Shown piece by piece: positions 22,558 through 29,909 of a DNA stretch of 34,119 bases. This DNA is from Candidatus Dormiibacterota bacterium (GTDB taxonomy: Bacteria > Chloroflexota > Dormibacteria > Dormibacterales > Dormibacteraceae). The DNA is taken from NCBI GenBank assembly GCA_003151935.1, contig PLYZ01000046.1:1-34119 (forward strand). The letters run 5' to 3'. A program made the position numbers and the translations under genes. The notes under the pieces are model-generated. The model did no database searches. It was not told where the DNA came from and worked only from the letters and a program-made list of their open reading frames with translations. Each line of letters starts with the position of its first letter. The first letter of the stretch is position 1.

Positions 22558-23702
22558 TGGCGACAGAAGACATCGTCCTCGTCGACGACGACCGCGTGAT
22601 CCAGAAGATGGTCGGTGGCTTCCTGCAGCGGAGGGGCTACGCGGTGCGCACGGCGCATGACGGAATCGAGGCCCTGCAGTTCGTCCGCGACCGGATCCCC
22701 GACCTCGTCATAACCGACGTGCGCATGCCGGAGCTCAACGGCATCGAGCTGACCTCCCGTCTGCGCGCCCACCACAGGACCGCCGGCGTTCCGATTCTCA
22801 TGTTCTCGGAGCTGAGCGGGGCGCCCGATGCCCTGGCCGGATACGCGGCGGGCGCCGACGACTACCTGCCCAAGCCTTTTGAGCTCGAGATCCTCGAAGC
22901 CAAGGTCCAGTCCCTGTTGCGGCGTTCGGCAGGCGCCACGGCAAAGCGCAACCGCGGCAGGATGATCCTGTTTGCCCACGCGAAGGGCGGCGTCGGCACG
23001 ACTTGCCTGGCCGTCAACACGGCCGTGATGCTTGCGGCGCAATCCTCGAAGCCGGTCGGCCTGCTCGACCTCGATGTCGAGTTCGGCGATTCGGCGGTCT
23101 ACCTGAACCTCCATCCAAACCGAACCCTGGCCGACCTCAAAGCGCCTCCCGGCGCTCTGGTCGACGAGACGTCGTTCGAAGGTTTCGTGACCGAGTCCGG
23201 CAGCGTCCGGCTCGTGGTCGGGTCTGACTTCCCGGAACGAGCCGAGCTCGTCACGCTGCCGGCCATCCAGCTTGCCATCGACCGCCTGAGCGCCACCTGT
23301 CAGTACGTGCTTGTGGATTCACCTGCATCGTTCAGCGAACGCACCCTGACCGCCCTCGACACATGCGACCTGATCTGCCTTGTCACATCCGCATCGCTGC
23401 CCTCACTGAAGGCGACTCGCCGATGCCTCGTGCTCTTCGACACACTTGGCGTGTCACCACAGCGGGTGCGGCTGATCCTCAACCACAGCACGCCCCATGC
23501 GATGGACATTGGTGTCGCCGCCGCGGTGCTGGGACGCCATCCCGACTTCGTGATCCAGAACTCTGGGAGCCTCGAGCGGGCCGCGAGCACCGGCCGGCCA
23601 TTGGTCACAGCCGATCCAGCCGACCCGCTGGTCTCGGATCTTCGAAAGCTGGCGGATTCCATCGTCGCGAGTCTCCCTCTCTCGCTGGACGCGCCCGACT
23701 AG
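22557..23702 (+). CDS. Receiver-ParA/MinD ATPase fusion (CpaE/TadZ-like)
   Basis: 381 residues. The receiver domain (about 4-120) has VLVDDDRVIQ, phospho-acceptor Asp in LVITDVRMPELNG and DDYLPKPFE, all complete. A short linker leads to a ParA/MinD-type ATPase with deviant Walker A FAHAKGGVGTTCLAVN (about 139-154), LLDLDVEFGDSAVYLNL (Walker A' region) and YVLVDSPASFSERT (Walker B). The architecture is that of CpaE/TadZ, which localise pilus machinery, and of ParC/PpfA, which position chemoreceptor arrays. As last gene of the chemosensory operon it is a candidate for placing the array or linking it to type IV/Tad pili; this is inference. It is convergent with the next gene, 15 bp away. Confidence 0.88.
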   Translation: MATEDIVLVDDDRVIQKMVGGFLQRRGYAVRTAHDGIEALQFVRDRIPDLVITDVRMPELNGIELTSRLRAHHRTAGVPILMFSELSGAPDALAGYAAGADDYLPKPFELEILEAKVQSLLRRSAGATAKRNRGRMILFAHAKGGVGTTCLAVNTAVMLAAQSSKPVGLLDLDVEFGDSAVYLNLHPNRTLADLKAPPGALVDETSFEGFVTESGSVRLVVGSDFPERAELVTLPAIQLAIDRLSATCQYVLVDSPASFSERTLTALDTCDLICLVTSASLPSLKATRRCLVLFDTLGVSPQRVRLILNHSTPHAMDIGVAAAVLGRHPDFVIQNSGSLERAASTGRPLVTADPADPLVSDLRKLADSIVASLPLSLDAPD

Positions 23703-23717
23703 AGACCGCGCTCGCCG

Positions 23718-24293
23718 CTACTGCAGCACCAGCTCTTCCACGGGGTGCGCAATACGCCCGGCGACGTGCATCTGATATTCGTAGGCTCTCGCCATGCGCC
23801 GGAGGCCGGTGTCGGCACTCGAGCTGATGATCTTCCGCGCCAAGGTGGAGACCGCCATGCCCACGCCGAGGCGACTGACCTCTTCGTTCAAAACTCGGAG
23901 ATTGGCGTCGCGCCACAGGACATAAGACCGCGCCAGGACAGTGAGTGACAGGCCGTAACGCGCCGCGAAGATTCCAACCCGGCTGACGAAGTTGCGCTCC
24001 ACCTCCGTCGTGCCTTGGCCCGAGATCAGGAACCGCGCGATGGCCCGGCTCGTCAGAGCGTTCACATCGCGGATCTGCTTCGCAAAGCGCGGCGAGGTCA
24101 GTTCGGCCAGCCCTGTCGCCACGGCAGCCGCCGCGATCAGCCTCGTGGTCTCCGTCACTCGCGCAGCAAGCGCCTGGCCGAGGCGGACCTGGGCCGGATC
24201 GGCGGCGAGAAGCGGCAGGCGCGAGAACCCGAAGCCGCGACCCCGGCCGCTGGCCGCCGGCGTGACGGCTGTGCGGGCCCCGTTGTTGACCAT
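23718..24293 (-). CDS. Helical protein of unknown function in the signalling island
   Basis: 191 residues from ATG 24293, chosen because the shared upstream element ends exactly there. The open frame further upstream is intergenic or antisense. The protein is helical, with FAKQIRDVNALTSRAIARF, EVERNFVSRVGIFAARYGLS, LTVLARSYVLWRDANLRVLN and AVSTLARKIISSSADTGLRR. This looks like helical N-terminal sensor modules seen before kinase, cyclase or PucR-type output domains in high-GC bacteria, but here there is no output domain. I cannot assign a family with confidence. It is convergent with the REC-ParA gene and divergent from the kinase operon; both sides use the same element, so a regulatory partner role is likely (inference). 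Confidence 0.66.
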   Translation of the reverse strand: MVNNGARTAVTPAASGRGRGFGFSRLPLLAADPAQVRLGQALAARVTETTRLIAAAAVATGLAELTSPRFAKQIRDVNALTSRAIARFLISGQGTTEVERNFVSRVGIFAARYGLSLTVLARSYVLWRDANLRVLNEEVSRLGVGMAVSTLARKIISSSADTGLRRMARAYEYQMHVAGRIAHPVEELVLQ

Positions 24294-24367
24294 GCGCAAG
24301 TAATACGCGCGCTCGAACGTTATGTCTCCCTGCGAAATCTGGTCTTCCCCCCATGCATTTCGATGGG
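24294..24367 (-). promoter_or_regulatory. Shared upstream element, copy E (minus strand)
   Basis: Read on the minus strand it begins CCCAT...ATGGGG (inverted repeat) and has CAGGGAGAC at element positions 36-44. CGTATTAC lies at 61-68, followed by six bases and the ATG of the minus-strand gene. About 34 of 74 positions match copy B overall, but the core positions agree much better (7 of 9 at 36-44, CGTA identical). Confidence 0.45.
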
Positions 24368-24403
24368 CTTCGACCCTAAATCTGGTTGTGAGCCGGGCAG
24401 GTA

Positions 24404-24477
24404 CCCTGCGCATAGAGGGCAGGCGGGCAGTGTCTGCGCATGGCGACTTTTCGATCCCTCCCGCGTAGACCTGAACC
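24404..24477 (+). promoter_or_regulatory. Shared upstream element, copy C
   Basis: It ends at the ATG of the small membrane protein that opens the kinase operon. It contains AGAGGG at positions 11-16, CATGGCGAC at 36-44 and CGTAGACC at 61-68. About 45 of 74 positions match copy B without gaps. It lies back to back with copy E, 36 bp between their outer ends. Confidence 0.5.
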
Positions 24478-24660
24478 ATGGGATTCGCAGGCGTTGTCTT
24501 CGCCCTGGTCACGTTGGGATACATCCTTGGGGTCTGGACCGCATTGGCTGTCTTGAGGCAGCCGCAACAGTCGTATGAGGACGCTGTCCCCGCGTCTTTG
24601 TCCGACGCTCCAATCATCCTGTTGCGCGACACATCGCGCCTCGGGACGCGGCGGCCATGA
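24478..24660 (+). CDS. Small single-pass membrane protein
   Basis: 60 residues: one hydrophobic helix (about 4-26, VVFALVTLGYILGVWTALAV) and a polar cytoplasmic-looking tail rich in Asp, Ser and Arg. Its stop overlaps the kinase ATG (atga), and the shared element abuts its start, so it is the true first gene of the operon. The kinase that follows has no membrane helix of its own; this protein could tether it or report on the membrane, which is inference. No family is recognised. Confidence 0.58.
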   Translation: MGFAGVVFALVTLGYILGVWTALAVLRQPQQSYEDAVPASLSDAPIILLRDTSRLGTRRP

Positions 24661-25826
24661 GCCGCACGACCCCTACACCCAGACAGCTCAAGGTTCTGAG
24701 AATCCCGTCGGCGGTCGCCAATCACGACCGGCGCAGCCATGAGCGCCGAACGGAAGCCGAACCCCCCGAAGACCTGGTATCGCTCGGCAGCCACGAGCTT
24801 CGCAATGCCGTCTCGAGCATCGTGGGTTGCGCCGAGCTGATCGACTCCGGCGACCTGGCGGATGAGGCCCTACACCTGTACACGGGAATCCTGCTGCGGG
24901 AGGGCCGGCGCCTGAGTGCGTTCGTCAACAACGCGGTGGCGCTGCAGCGCCTCGAACACGGTCACAGAGAGCTGTACCTGGAACCGGTCGATGTGCGGTC
25001 GCTGATCAAGCGCGCGGTGCATGCAGCGGGAGATGACGACCTGAGGCCGATCGAGATCGACGTGCCCGAGGAGCTTCCACTGGTATCCGCCGAGGCCGAG
25101 GCGATCCTCGAGGTCCTGGGCAACTTCATCTCGAATGCCCGCAGGTTCTCGCCTGATGGCGGCTCGATCGGAATCGCGGCGCGCCAGCTCGGCGACATGG
25201 TCGAAGTCGACATCCGGGACCACGGCGTCGGTATCGAAGCCGAAGCGCTGCCCAAGCTCTTCCGGAAGTTCTACCGCGCCGACAGCGGGGTCGGCCGGCT
25301 CGCCCCCGGCGCCGGCCTTGGCCTGGCCATCAATCACAGGATCGTAGAAGCCCATGGCGGCAAGCTCGTCGCCAGCTCGAGGGGCGCGGGAAAGGGCGCA
25401 CAGTTTCAGTTCACGCTGCCGATCTCCCGACCTAGCGCAACCTCCGGAAAGATTCTCATCGTCGAAGACGACGGTGGATTCGCCAGCCTTTTGAAGGCGG
25501 AGTTCGCAGCGGAGGGGCTCAGCACCGTCCGCGCCGCCGACGCCGAGACCGCCGAGCGCCTGCTCGCGGACATGACGCCGCTGGCGATTGTCCTCGATCT
25601 GGCGCTGCCGGGCCTACAGGGCGAGGATTTTCTCGCTCGAATGTGGGCGGTTGGTGGCGCGCGTCTCCCCGTTGTCGTCCTGACGATGAAGAACCTCAGG
25701 CCCGATCAGATTTCAGCGCTCGAGCTCACGGGCGCCACGGCGGTCCTGCCGAAGGAGGCGGGTGCCCCCCAGGCTGCCGTAGCCTTGATCGCCAGGGCCC
25801 TGGCGGTCCAACCGCTCGCCGGATGA
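24657..25826 (+). CDS. Soluble hybrid sensor histidine kinase (HisKA-HATPase-REC)
   Basis: 389 residues without membrane helices or an obvious input domain. The N-terminal TPTPRQLKVLRIPSA precedes the H-box LGSHELRNAVSSIVGCAEL (His 46) and a dimerisation helix. HATPase N-box NFISNARRFSPDGG, D-box RDHGVGIEAEALPKLFRKFY and G-box GAGLGLAINHRIVEAHGGK follow. The receiver (about 265-385) has LIVEDDGGFASLL, Asp in IVLDLALPGL and Lys in VLPKEAG. It should autophosphorylate and transfer to its own receiver or to the single-domain regulator encoded next. atga overlaps on both sides. The receiver is closely related to that of the membrane kinase two genes downstream, so the pair arose by duplication. 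Confidence 0.93.
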   Translation: MSRTTPTPRQLKVLRIPSAVANHDRRSHERRTEAEPPEDLVSLGSHELRNAVSSIVGCAELIDSGDLADEALHLYTGILLREGRRLSAFVNNAVALQRLEHGHRELYLEPVDVRSLIKRAVHAAGDDDLRPIEIDVPEELPLVSAEAEAILEVLGNFISNARRFSPDGGSIGIAARQLGDMVEVDIRDHGVGIEAEALPKLFRKFYRADSGVGRLAPGAGLGLAINHRIVEAHGGKLVASSRGAGKGAQFQFTLPISRPSATSGKILIVEDDGGFASLLKAEFAAEGLSTVRAADAETAERLLADMTPLAIVLDLALPGLQGEDFLARMWAVGGARLPVVVLTMKNLRPDQISALELTGATAVLPKEAGAPQAAVALIARALAVQPLAG

Positions 25827-26227
25827 TCAGTCGCACCCCAACTCCAACCGAGCTGGAGCTCCTGCGCACCGTCCTGATCGCAGATGACGAGTCGAGCATC
25901 CGTCTCCTGGTTCACGCGACGATCGAGTCCGACGACTACAAGGTGGTCGAAGCCGCAGACGGAGCGCAGGCCTGGGCCATGGCCCAGGAGCTCAAGCCAT
26001 CACTGGTTCTGCTCGACGTGCAGATGCCGGGACCAAGCGGTCTCGAAGTGCTGCGCTCGATCAAGGCCGATCCGGATCTCAAGGCGACGCGCGTGATCCT
26101 GCTCACATCGAAGGCCCAGGAGCGAGACATCGAGGTCGGGCTGATCGCGGGCGCAGATTTCTACCTGACCAAGCCCTTCTCGCCGCTGGATCTCCTGACC
26201 CGGGTCGAAGAAGCACTCGAGCTCTGA
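25823..26227 (+). CDS. Single-domain (CheY-like) response regulator
   Basis: 134 residues from ATG 25823; the longer frame upstream is a shadow of the kinase gene. A short leader (ISRTPTPTELELLRT) precedes a complete receiver: VLIADDESS, Asp in SLVLLDVQMPGPSG (about 66), ILLTSKAQ (Thr/Ser switch) and FYLTKPFSPLDLL (Lys). There is no output domain. It probably shuttles phosphate between the two hybrid kinases or signals to another protein. The chemosensory operon has no stand-alone CheY, so this could also serve CheA (inference). It overlaps the kinase before it by four bases and the one after it by one base (tgatg). Confidence 0.93.
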   Translation: MISRTPTPTELELLRTVLIADDESSIRLLVHATIESDDYKVVEAADGAQAWAMAQELKPSLVLLDVQMPGPSGLEVLRSIKADPDLKATRVILLTSKAQERDIEVGLIAGADFYLTKPFSPLDLLTRVEEALEL

Positions 26228-28791
26228 TGGGCCAGCCCCAGCTTAGAGCCCGATCTCGCCGTCGAGGCTGGTCGGTAAGCCGGTACTTGGTCTTGTTCAC
26301 GATCGTCCTTATCGCTGTGGCCGCCGTAGCAGGTGTAGCGGTACGAGCCCTGGGCGAGCAGGACGCCCGGCAGTCGGCCACCGCGGACGCGAGCTTTGCG
26401 GCAAATGGGGCGGCGGATCAACTGGCAGGCGGCCTGCTCTTGCTGCGGCAGACCACTGCCAGGCTGGCGGCCGACCCGCAGGTGGCGGCTATTCTCGGTT
26501 CACCATCCGCACCGTGCAGCCTCATATTCGCGGGCGACGGTCCGTTTTCGATCGGCCATCTCGACATCATCGAGGCGGACGGATCGGTGAGATGCTCCTC
26601 CCAACCGGTTCACAACGGCCCGGTATATGCGCGGGCGGACTGGCTGCCCGCGTCAGTGCGCAGCCCGATCACGTTCGCGCCCTTCCTCGACCCGGTCACG
26701 AACCAGGTCTCGGCGGCGGTCGCCACCCCGGCCGCAGGCGCGCTGGGCATCGTGGCCGCGATTGTCGAGCTCGCACCTGTGGGACCCAACCTCGCGGCGA
26801 CGCTGGGCGGCCCGCGCCAGCTCGAGTTCCTGCTTACGACCACGGATGGCAACACAGTGCTGGCTCGCTCTCTGCAGCCGGCGCGCTGGGTCGGAAAGCC
26901 GCTGGCGGGCACGGACTTCGCGAGCGCCACCGGCCAGGTCGAACGCCTCGACCTCGATGGAAGAGCTCGCATCTACGCGAGCTCCACCGTCGGCTCAACC
27001 CACTGGCTGGTCTACTCCGGAGCTGACGAGGGAGCGGCGCTGGCGGCCGGTGACCTGTCGTCCAACCGCGTGCTCGCCATCATCTTCGGCGGCATGGGAA
27101 TCGTGCTCATCGCCATCTTCGCGGTCTACCGACGCATCGTGGACCCGATCCGGCAGCTCAACCTGGTCATACGCGGTGCGACGCCCGGGAGCGCAGTTGA
27201 CGCCGTCGACCTGACTGGGGCGAGGGAGGTCACCGGCCTCGCGGAGGACTTCGACAAGCTCATGGCAACGGTGAAGCGTGAGCTCGTCGAAAGGGTCAGC
27301 AGCGAGCAGGCCGCGATCGTCTCGGAGCGCAACTACCGAATGCTCTTCGAAGGCCATCCGGCGCCGATGTGGATCTACGACGTGGACACGTTTGCGTTTC
27401 TCGAAGTCAACGACAGCGCGGTGCAGGAGTACGGGTACTCGCGTGACGAGTTCCTGGCCATGACGATCAAGGACATCCGGCCCCCCGAGGACCTCCCGAA
27501 ATTTCTCGAGCTCCAGGCTCAGCCGCTGCCACACGCCGATCGATCCGGACCGTGGAGGCACGTCCTGAAGGATGGTTCGGCGGTCCAGGTGCTCGTCACG
27601 TCGCATTCCGTCACTTTCGGTGAGCACAACGCCCGCGTCGTCCTCGCCGAGGACCTGACCGAAAGTCAGCGGCTCGAGCTGGAGCTCGCCGAGTCGCACG
27701 CTCACGCCGAGAGCAGCGCCGAGCTCAGCCGGGCCAAGGATGAGATGGTCGCGATGGTGAGCCATGAGCTCGGCACGCCGCTCGCCAGCATCGTTGGCTT
27801 TACGGAGCTGCTGGCGACGCGCGAGGTGACGGCTGCTCAACGCAAGGACTATCTGGCGGTGATGCTCCAGGAAGGCCGCCGGCTGACAGCGCTCGTCAAC
27901 GACTTCCTCGATCTGCGCCGCCTCGAGGGCGGCCACCTTTCGATGCGCTTCGCGCCGGCGGACATCTCCGCGCTCATCACGCGCGCTGCCAAGCTCTTCA
28001 GCAACCCGGGAGGCCCACCGATCGAAACCCGCGTGCCCCACGACCTTCCGCTGGTTCGCGTGGACAGCGATTCCATGTTCCGCGTTCTGGCAAACCTGCT
28101 CTCGAACGCCCGCAAGTACTCTCCTCTCGGCGGCTCGATCGTCGTGGGCGCCAGTGTCGCGAATGGAATGGTCGAGGTCTATGTTCAAGACCGAGGCCTC
28201 GGGATTCCGGCCGAGGCCCTTTCCCTACTGTTCGGCAAGTTCTACCGCGTGGAATCGCCGGACCGCGACGCGATCGGTGGCACCGGACTTGGGCTTGCGA
28301 TCTGCAAGAACATCGTTGAGAGCCACGGGGGCAAGATCGGCGCGCGCTCGGAGGGAGTCGGGAAGGGCTCCCGCTTTTACTTCACCGTGCCGATGGTTCG
28401 AGAGCAGGCCCAGAGCGGCGATGTCCTCGTGGTGGAAGATGACTCAGGATTCGCCAACTTGCTCGAGGCGGAGCTGCACACAAGGGCTCTCAGCACGCTC
28501 TGGGCGCCAGACGCGGAGACGGCGAAGCGCCTGATGACCAAGGCGCGTGCGGTGGTGCTGGACCTGGTTCTGCCGGGTCTCCCGGGGGAGGATTTCTTGC
28601 GGGAGCTGCGAGCAAGTCGAGGAGCCGGAATCCCGGTCGTCGTCGTGACCTTGAAGGATCTTGATCCGGCAGCCAACCTCTCATTGCAGAAGGCGGGGGT
28701 CACAGCAGTGCTGCGCAAGGGGCCGGGTACTGCCGCCACGGCGGCAAACCTGATCGCCAGCCGCCTGGCTTCAGAGCTGGTGGCGATTTGA
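26227..28791 (+). CDS. Membrane hybrid sensor kinase (Cache-like, HAMP, PAS, HisKA, HATPase, REC)
   Basis: 854 residues. TM1 about 17-40. An extracytoplasmic domain of about 235 residues, dCache-like in length, has LDIIEADGSVRCSS and GSTHWLVYSGADEGAAL. TM2 about 280-300, HAMP about 300-350, PAS about 370-480 (YRMLFEGHPAPMWIYDVDTF, NDSAVQEYGYSRDEFL). H-box EMVAMVSHELGTPLASIVGF has His near 513. N-box LANLLSNARKYSPLGG, then YVQDRGLGIPAEAL and GGTGLGLAICKNIVESHGG. Receiver from about 728 (VLVVEDDSGFANLL, Asp in VVLDLVLPGL, Lys in VLRKGPG). It should sense an external ligand and pass phosphate to its own receiver or to the preceding regulator. Its stop overlaps the TTG start of the cyclase gene, linking phosphorelay and cyclic nucleotide output. 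Confidence 0.95.
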   Translation: MGQPQLRARSRRRGWSVSRYLVLFTIVLIAVAAVAGVAVRALGEQDARQSATADASFAANGAADQLAGGLLLLRQTTARLAADPQVAAILGSPSAPCSLIFAGDGPFSIGHLDIIEADGSVRCSSQPVHNGPVYARADWLPASVRSPITFAPFLDPVTNQVSAAVATPAAGALGIVAAIVELAPVGPNLAATLGGPRQLEFLLTTTDGNTVLARSLQPARWVGKPLAGTDFASATGQVERLDLDGRARIYASSTVGSTHWLVYSGADEGAALAAGDLSSNRVLAIIFGGMGIVLIAIFAVYRRIVDPIRQLNLVIRGATPGSAVDAVDLTGAREVTGLAEDFDKLMATVKRELVERVSSEQAAIVSERNYRMLFEGHPAPMWIYDVDTFAFLEVNDSAVQEYGYSRDEFLAMTIKDIRPPEDLPKFLELQAQPLPHADRSGPWRHVLKDGSAVQVLVTSHSVTFGEHNARVVLAEDLTESQRLELELAESHAHAESSAELSRAKDEMVAMVSHELGTPLASIVGFTELLATREVTAAQRKDYLAVMLQEGRRLTALVNDFLDLRRLEGGHLSMRFAPADISALITRAAKLFSNPGGPPIETRVPHDLPLVRVDSDSMFRVLANLLSNARKYSPLGGSIVVGASVANGMVEVYVQDRGLGIPAEALSLLFGKFYRVESPDRDAIGGTGLGLAICKNIVESHGGKIGARSEGVGKGSRFYFTVPMVREQAQSGDVLVVEDDSGFANLLEAELHTRALSTLWAPDAETAKRLMTKARAVVLDLVLPGLPGEDFLRELRASRGAGIPVVVVTLKDLDPAANLSLQKAGVTAVLRKGPGTAATAANLIASRLASELVAI

Positions 28792-29504
28792 TCATCACAC
28801 CCGACACACGCCAGGGAACGGCGGATCACGCCGACGACCTCGCAAGGATAGTTCGCCTTCGCCAGACATATCTGCGCATGGTCCCTGATCTCCAGGCCGT
28901 GCCCGACATCCCCACCCCGGTGGTGCGGACCGCGTCCATCATGTTCACGGACATCAGAGGCTTCAGCCGCTTGACCGAGCGTTTCGGGGACGACCCCGCC
29001 GGCCTGCTCGACGTGCTCAACGCGCATTTGAAGAAAGTCATCCGCTCCATCCTCATCTGCGGAGGTGTGATCGAGAAGTTCGTCGGTGATGGGGTGATGG
29101 CAACTTTCGGCGCGACCGACCACCAGCCCGACCACGTGCATCGCGCGATGGCCGCGGCGATCGGACTGGTCGGCGCCAACGAGGCATTGAACCGGCGATG
29201 CGCCGCGGGATGGGGATTTCGACTCGAGGTCGGCGTGGGCATCGCGTCAGGTCCGGTGGTCATCGGCGCCGTCGGGTCGGCCGAGCGATCGGAGCTCGGC
29301 GTGCTGGGCGATGCGGTCAACATCGCGGCCCGGCTGGTGACGCACGCCGGTCCCGGCGAGGTGCTCATGACGGGCACGGTCTTTCGCCAGGTGTCGGACA
29401 TGCTGCAGAGCGAGCTGACCAACCAATCGGCCGTTCGCGGGCGCACCGGCACGCTCGAGATCTACCGGATGTCATTGCTCGGAGGTCGCGGCGCCCTGGC
29501 CTGA
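28788..29504 (+). CDS. Class III adenylate/guanylate cyclase
   Basis: 238 residues from TTG 28788 (ttga overlap with the kinase stop). A short helical N-terminus (about 15-35) precedes the catalytic domain. Metal-binding Asp 55 is in IMFTDIRGFS and Asp 101 in EKFVGDGVMATFG; the purine-selecting Lys 97 is present. The transition-state Asn and Arg are in GDAVNIAARL. The second purine-selecting position, usually Asp or Thr four residues before the GD of GDAVN, is Gly here, so substrate choice is uncertain. It should make cAMP (or cGMP) as a homodimer in the cytoplasm. No receiver or membrane domain is fused, so control probably comes through partners from the same operon. Confidence 0.9.
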   Translation: MIITPDTRQGTADHADDLARIVRLRQTYLRMVPDLQAVPDIPTPVVRTASIMFTDIRGFSRLTERFGDDPAGLLDVLNAHLKKVIRSILICGGVIEKFVGDGVMATFGATDHQPDHVHRAMAAAIGLVGANEALNRRCAAGWGFRLEVGVGIASGPVVIGAVGSAERSELGVLGDAVNIAARLVTHAGPGEVLMTGTVFRQVSDMLQSELTNQSAVRGRTGTLEIYRMSLLGGRGALA

Positions 29505-29528
29505 TCCGGCGGCCCCACGTTCCGCTCG

Positions 29529-29900
29529 TCAAACGCGCGGTTTCACGTGTTGCCCGGCAGCCAGCGCCGCGTAGCGGTCGTACTGAATTCGAAAGAGCTC
29601 GATTACTCCGGCGGCGTCTTCCGGTCCGGCCATCCAGCAGCTGACCCATCCTGTCTGGGGCAGGACGTGGTGGGGCTGGGCGCGACCAGCTGCGATCATC
29701 TCGTCGCGAAGCTTGCGCGGCAAGGGCAGGTCGGCCAGGCGGTTGCCGTGAACGTGGCCCATCTCTTTGGGGCCATACCGGTATTCGGTGCCGCCGAAGC
29801 GGTGCGATACCGCTTCGACTCTCGGCCACGAGGTGACAGCCTCCCGGATCCGCTCACCAGCTCCCTTCATATCTACCAGTAAACTCCGGACCGCCATCAT
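29529..29900 (-). CDS. Luciferase-domain (DUF5519-like) protein
   Basis: 123 residues. The sequence SWPRVEAVSHRFGGTEYRYG, then EMGHVHGNRLADLPLPRKLR, GRAQPHHVLPQTGWVSCWM and GVIELFRIQYDRY follows the pattern of the luciferase-domain/DUF5519 family: small proteins with conserved GHLHG and HHVLP-x-SGW motifs, named from a fold shared with dinoflagellate luciferase. Function unknown; several conserved His could bind metal. Start ATG 29900 or 29897, no ribosome site. It is divergent from the methyltransferase with only 9 bp between starts and convergent with the cyclase. Confidence 0.76.
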   Translation of the reverse strand: MMAVRSLLVDMKGAGERIREAVTSWPRVEAVSHRFGGTEYRYGPKEMGHVHGNRLADLPLPRKLRDEMIAAGRAQPHHVLPQTGWVSCWMAGPEDAAGVIELFRIQYDRYAALAAGQHVKPRV

Positions 29901-29909
29901 TTAGGAGCG

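Noticed and set aside
29533-29545. AAAC-GCGC-GGTTT palindrome as terminator after the cyclase
   Set aside because: The stem is very short, has no T-tract and lies inside the 3' end of the convergent gene.
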